Positions 61,859-64,000 of a stretch of 64,000 nt of DNA are shown here, in pieces. The notes below the pieces were generated by a model. That model had not been told where the DNA came from. It was given only the letters and a program-made list of their open reading frames with translations, and did no database searches. Position numbers and translations under genes: made by a program. The stretch lies in assembly GCF_022968825.1 (NCBI RefSeq), contig NZ_JALHKS010000005.1, forward strand, positions 152,663 to 216,662, given 5' to 3'. The stretch comes from Chryseobacterium salipaludis (GTDB taxonomy: Bacteria > Bacteroidota > Bacteroidia > Flavobacteriales > Weeksellaceae). Position 1 is the first letter of the stretch. Each line of letters begins with the position of its first letter.

Positions 61859-61866
61859 CAAAAATC
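61859..61866 (-). promoter_or_regulatory. Weak -7 element of the metalloprotease-susCD operon
   Basis: GATTTTTG on the minus strand, one mismatch from TAnnTTTG, 28 bp before the start codon. No TTG at -33. A weak core promoter fits need for an activator. Confidence 0.4.
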
Positions 61867-61919
61867 ACCGTCGGCAGAGAGTAAATGTAAGGGCGAATCG
61901 AGGGGAAAATGAAATATTG

Positions 61920-61954
61920 GGGAGTGAACGGATAGAATATGGGAGTGAACGGAT
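61920..61954 (-). promoter_or_regulatory. Probable LytTR-regulator binding site
   Basis: Perfect 14-bp direct repeat, ATCCGTTCACTCCC on the minus strand, at 61920-61933 and 61941-61954, period 21 bp. LytTR proteins bind two direct repeats two helical turns apart. It lies between the kinase stop and the metalloprotease start, 54 bp upstream of the weak -7 box. Confidence 0.75.
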
Positions 61955-61958
61955 GCTT

Positions 61959-63620
61959 TCAGTGCAGCAGCGGCAATTTGCAGACGAAATACCCGTCTTT
62001 GGCCGCAGCACTAAAATGGTATTTCCCAAAAAATCGATAGGCCTGTTGTAAATATTGCAATCCGAAGCGTTCTCCCTGCGGCAGTTCATCTTTGAGTTGT
62101 AATGTATTGTTGATAGTGACGGAATAATCGTCAACGGTTATGCTAATCTCCAACGGCTGCTCCGCAGTAGCAATATTATGTTTGATGGCATTTTCCACAG
62201 CAGTCTGCAGCGCGAGGTATGGTATTTTTTTAGTTAAAGCTTTGTCACTAGTGACGTTTAGCTTAAAGTCGATTTCTTCTGAAAAGCGTGCCTGCTGTAG
62301 AACCATGTACTGTTCTACAAAAGCCAATTCTTCTTTCAGCTTTACCAAATTATGTTCGGGCGGTACCATCAGATAACGGTAAATTTTGGATAAGTTCATT
62401 GTAAACTCCTGCGCTTTATTTTTATCGAAGCCGATGAGCATATACAATGAATTGAGAGAGTTGAACAAGAAATGCGGATTCATCTGACTTTTCAATTGCC
62501 GAAGCTGACTTAATGCCTGCTCTTTGTGCATAATTTCATTGTCGACGAGCAGCTGCCTCTTTTCGAGTTCACTTTTTTCCTTAGCGCGGTAAGCGATGTT
62601 TGTTGCATTGTAGAAAAGCACGAAAATCAGCAGAATCAGCAGGAAAGTGGAGAGGAAAATAACCGCTGTATAAAATCTTGTTTGCCTCACATTTTCATCG
62701 ATGAGAAGGTTGGCATAATTGACGGCAACGAAGCCGTCGAAATTTCCAGTTTTCAATGGTTTGATAAATCGGGTTACGTCGATACCAAGATATTCTGAAA
62801 GTGCAGTGGTTTCATTATTTGCATTCGAATCTAAATCGCGTAAATCTTCTAGTCTGATATCGGTGAAATCAAAAATATTCTTGCCGATAAACTTTTGTTC
62901 GGGATGCGTAATGCAAGTTCCGTCCTTGGTAAACACAAATGCATAATTATTTTGATTTTGTCCCACCTTTATAAAATGTTCATGCAGCTGATCAAGATTA
63001 ATTGTTGACCCAAAATACGTCTTTCGACCGCTTAAGCTCACACTGTCATAGGAAATCCAGTTTATTTCACCACCGCCCGAAATTAAAAAATTGCGGATAC
63101 TGTCATCTGGAAAATCCTTTCGCCATTCATGACCGCTGGCGTTTTTCTTTAATGCTGCCTTCAATAACTTCTGATTATTCGCTTCCCAATCGCTCTGACC
63201 GTGGAAGTACCAATTATATTGTACCAGATTCTGCGCGTCATTCAATCTGTTTAATACGGAAAACTGCATTTCGTAAGTGTCACTTGCACTACTCTTGACC
63301 ATTTTTTGTAGCAAGTGATGGTAAGTATGTATTGCTTTAAACTCGCGCTCTACTAATTCGTATTTAGTTAGGAAAGCTTTACGCGCAAACTCTTCATTGC
63401 TGCGAAAGGCTTCCGCCGTAATCAATCTACTCAGAATAGCGAGCGCCATGACGACTATTGCAGCCAGTACTACAGCAATTGTGTACACAGAGCTTCTCGA
63501 TAAGGTAAAATGAGAGCGGTAATTCAACGTAATACTTTTTGCAAAGATGTGCATTTTATGGCAAGTATAAGGCTCAGTTCTGTATGGATAAAAAATAAAA
63601 AGATTAAAGAGAGGAATCAT
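61959..63620 (-). CDS. LytS-type sensor histidine kinase with Cache-like sensor
   Basis: 553 residues from the ATG at 63620; the ATG at 63554 would give 531 residues and is equally possible. Two membrane segments (about 46-68 and 323-345) enclose a ~250-residue outside sensor of dCache type (NYAFVFTKDGTCITHPEQKFIGKNIFD). The cytosolic part has the His_kinase motif QMNPHFLFNSLNSLYMLI with the phospho-acceptor His and an ATPase domain (LQTAVENAIKHNI). It senses an outside signal and should phosphorylate the LytTR regulator at 53607. Confidence 0.92.
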   Translation of the reverse strand: MIPLFNLFIFYPYRTEPYTCHKMHIFAKSITLNYRSHFTLSRSSVYTIAVVLAAIVVMALAILSRLITAEAFRSNEEFARKAFLTKYELVEREFKAIHTYHHLLQKMVKSSASDTYEMQFSVLNRLNDAQNLVQYNWYFHGQSDWEANNQKLLKAALKKNASGHEWRKDFPDDSIRNFLISGGGEINWISYDSVSLSGRKTYFGSTINLDQLHEHFIKVGQNQNNYAFVFTKDGTCITHPEQKFIGKNIFDFTDIRLEDLRDLDSNANNETTALSEYLGIDVTRFIKPLKTGNFDGFVAVNYANLLIDENVRQTRFYTAVIFLSTFLLILLIFVLFYNATNIAYRAKEKSELEKRQLLVDNEIMHKEQALSQLRQLKSQMNPHFLFNSLNSLYMLIGFDKNKAQEFTMNLSKIYRYLMVPPEHNLVKLKEELAFVEQYMVLQQARFSEEIDFKLNVTSDKALTKKIPYLALQTAVENAIKHNIATAEQPLEISITVDDYSVTINNTLQLKDELPQGERFGLQYLQQAYRFFGKYHFSAAAKDGYFVCKLPLLH

Positions 63621-63881
63621 TTTATCTTATTTTAGATTATAGCCAATACGTCTGGACCAGTGCTATTTTAAAATGCAAAATTTCCAAATCATTTTTAAAT
63701 GGAGATTTTGAAAAAAATTCCGAGCAACCGTTCACATTACTGCCATCCAGCAAACTAAAAAATATTCACCGAAAAAAGGATAATAACCACGAACGCAGGT
63801 CTCTCTTAATCTTTCCTAAAAAGGCTGTTCTAACGTCGCTTTAGAACTTAAAAGCCAATAACTTTACAGACTACCCGCAAT

Positions 63882-63917
63882 CAAAAAAAGCTCATCAAAA
63901 AAGATTGATGAGCTTTT
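63882..63917 (-). terminator. Terminator of the rRNA operon
   Basis: Perfect 13-bp arms AAAAGCTCATCAA/TTGATGAGCTTTT with a 6-nt loop and a T-run on the minus strand. It lies 7 bp past the 5S end. Between it and the kinase (63621-63881) I see no gene or clear promoter. Confidence 0.9.
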
Positions 63918-63923
63918 AAAAAG

Positions 63924-64000
63924 ACTGGCGGCGACCTACTCTCCCGCTATTCGCAGTACCATCGGCGCTAGAGGGCTTAACTTCTGTGTTCGGAATGGGA
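63924..64000 (-). rRNA. rrf: 5S ribosomal RNA, 3' part
   Basis: The minus strand reads as the 3' two thirds of 5S rRNA, including TCCCATTCCGAACACAGAAG, CTAGCGCCGATGGTACTGC and the end GGGAGAGTAGGTCGCCGCCAG. The 5' end lies beyond the window, as should the rest of the rRNA operon. The exact 3' end is uncertain by a few bases. Confidence 0.95.

Overview
The window reads as a chromosomal segment of a Bacteroidota bacterium, most likely Flavobacteriia close to Chryseobacterium/Weeksellaceae. Reasons: SusC/SusD pair, a type IX secretion (Por) tail, a TamB/lipoprotein-TamL pair, type B L31, LytTR/LytS signalling, near absence of Shine-Dalgarno sites, and promoters of the Bacteroidota form TTG-N20-TAnnTTTG (for example at 2431, 9682, 22568 and 38041). 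The genus is an inference; no 16S is present, only the 3' part of a 5S rRNA at the right edge.

Layout. 1-4.8 kb: rmuC (5' cut off), a TrmH-type RNA methyltransferase, an Ala-rich lipoprotein, a membrane protein with an HTH-like N-terminus plus its lipoprotein neighbour, and 5-formyl-THF cyclo-ligase. 4.8-7.7 kb: ferredoxin, U32 protein (TrhP-like) and rhodanese-type tRNA hydroxylase (TrhO-like) in one operon; the two modification proteins share a C-terminal domain. 7.9-14 kb: GlmU-like protein, L31, a beta-helix lipoprotein, MazG-like, aroA, SDR, aroQ. 14.1-22.5 kb: tamB-tamL-yihY. 22.6-23.7 kb: tRNA-Leu and a T9SS-secreted protein.

23.9-37.5 kb: a 13.6-kb integrated element in the 3' end of a tRNA-Glu gene. 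It has a tyrosine recombinase, excisionase-like HTH, DUF3987 protein, zinc-ribbon/TOPRIM-like primase, small unknowns, a 1251-aa tail tape-measure-like protein, a possible small-terminase-like protein and a gp10-like head-tail protein. No capsid, portal, large terminase, tube or lysis gene was recognised. Its ends carry mirror-image repeat arrays and the last 1 kb holds several structured repeats. The best reading is a phage satellite that brings its own replication module and tail/packaging factors.

37.6-53.6 kb: rpsT, second tRNA-Glu, amidase, lptD, ridA, an sdpR-sdpI cassette sitting between two copies of one terminator, a DegQ/HtrA protease, two guanidino-group hydrolase-family genes flanking cutC, outer-membrane barrels, DUF3817, nadD and an Omp85 protein. 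53.6-63.6 kb: a nutrient-acquisition locus on the minus strand: LytS-type kinase, HExxH metalloprotease, SusC, SusD, LytTR regulator. A perfect 14-bp direct repeat with 21-bp period lies just upstream of the metalloprotease and looks like the regulator's binding site. The window ends in the 3' part of a 5S rRNA gene preceded by a strong terminator.
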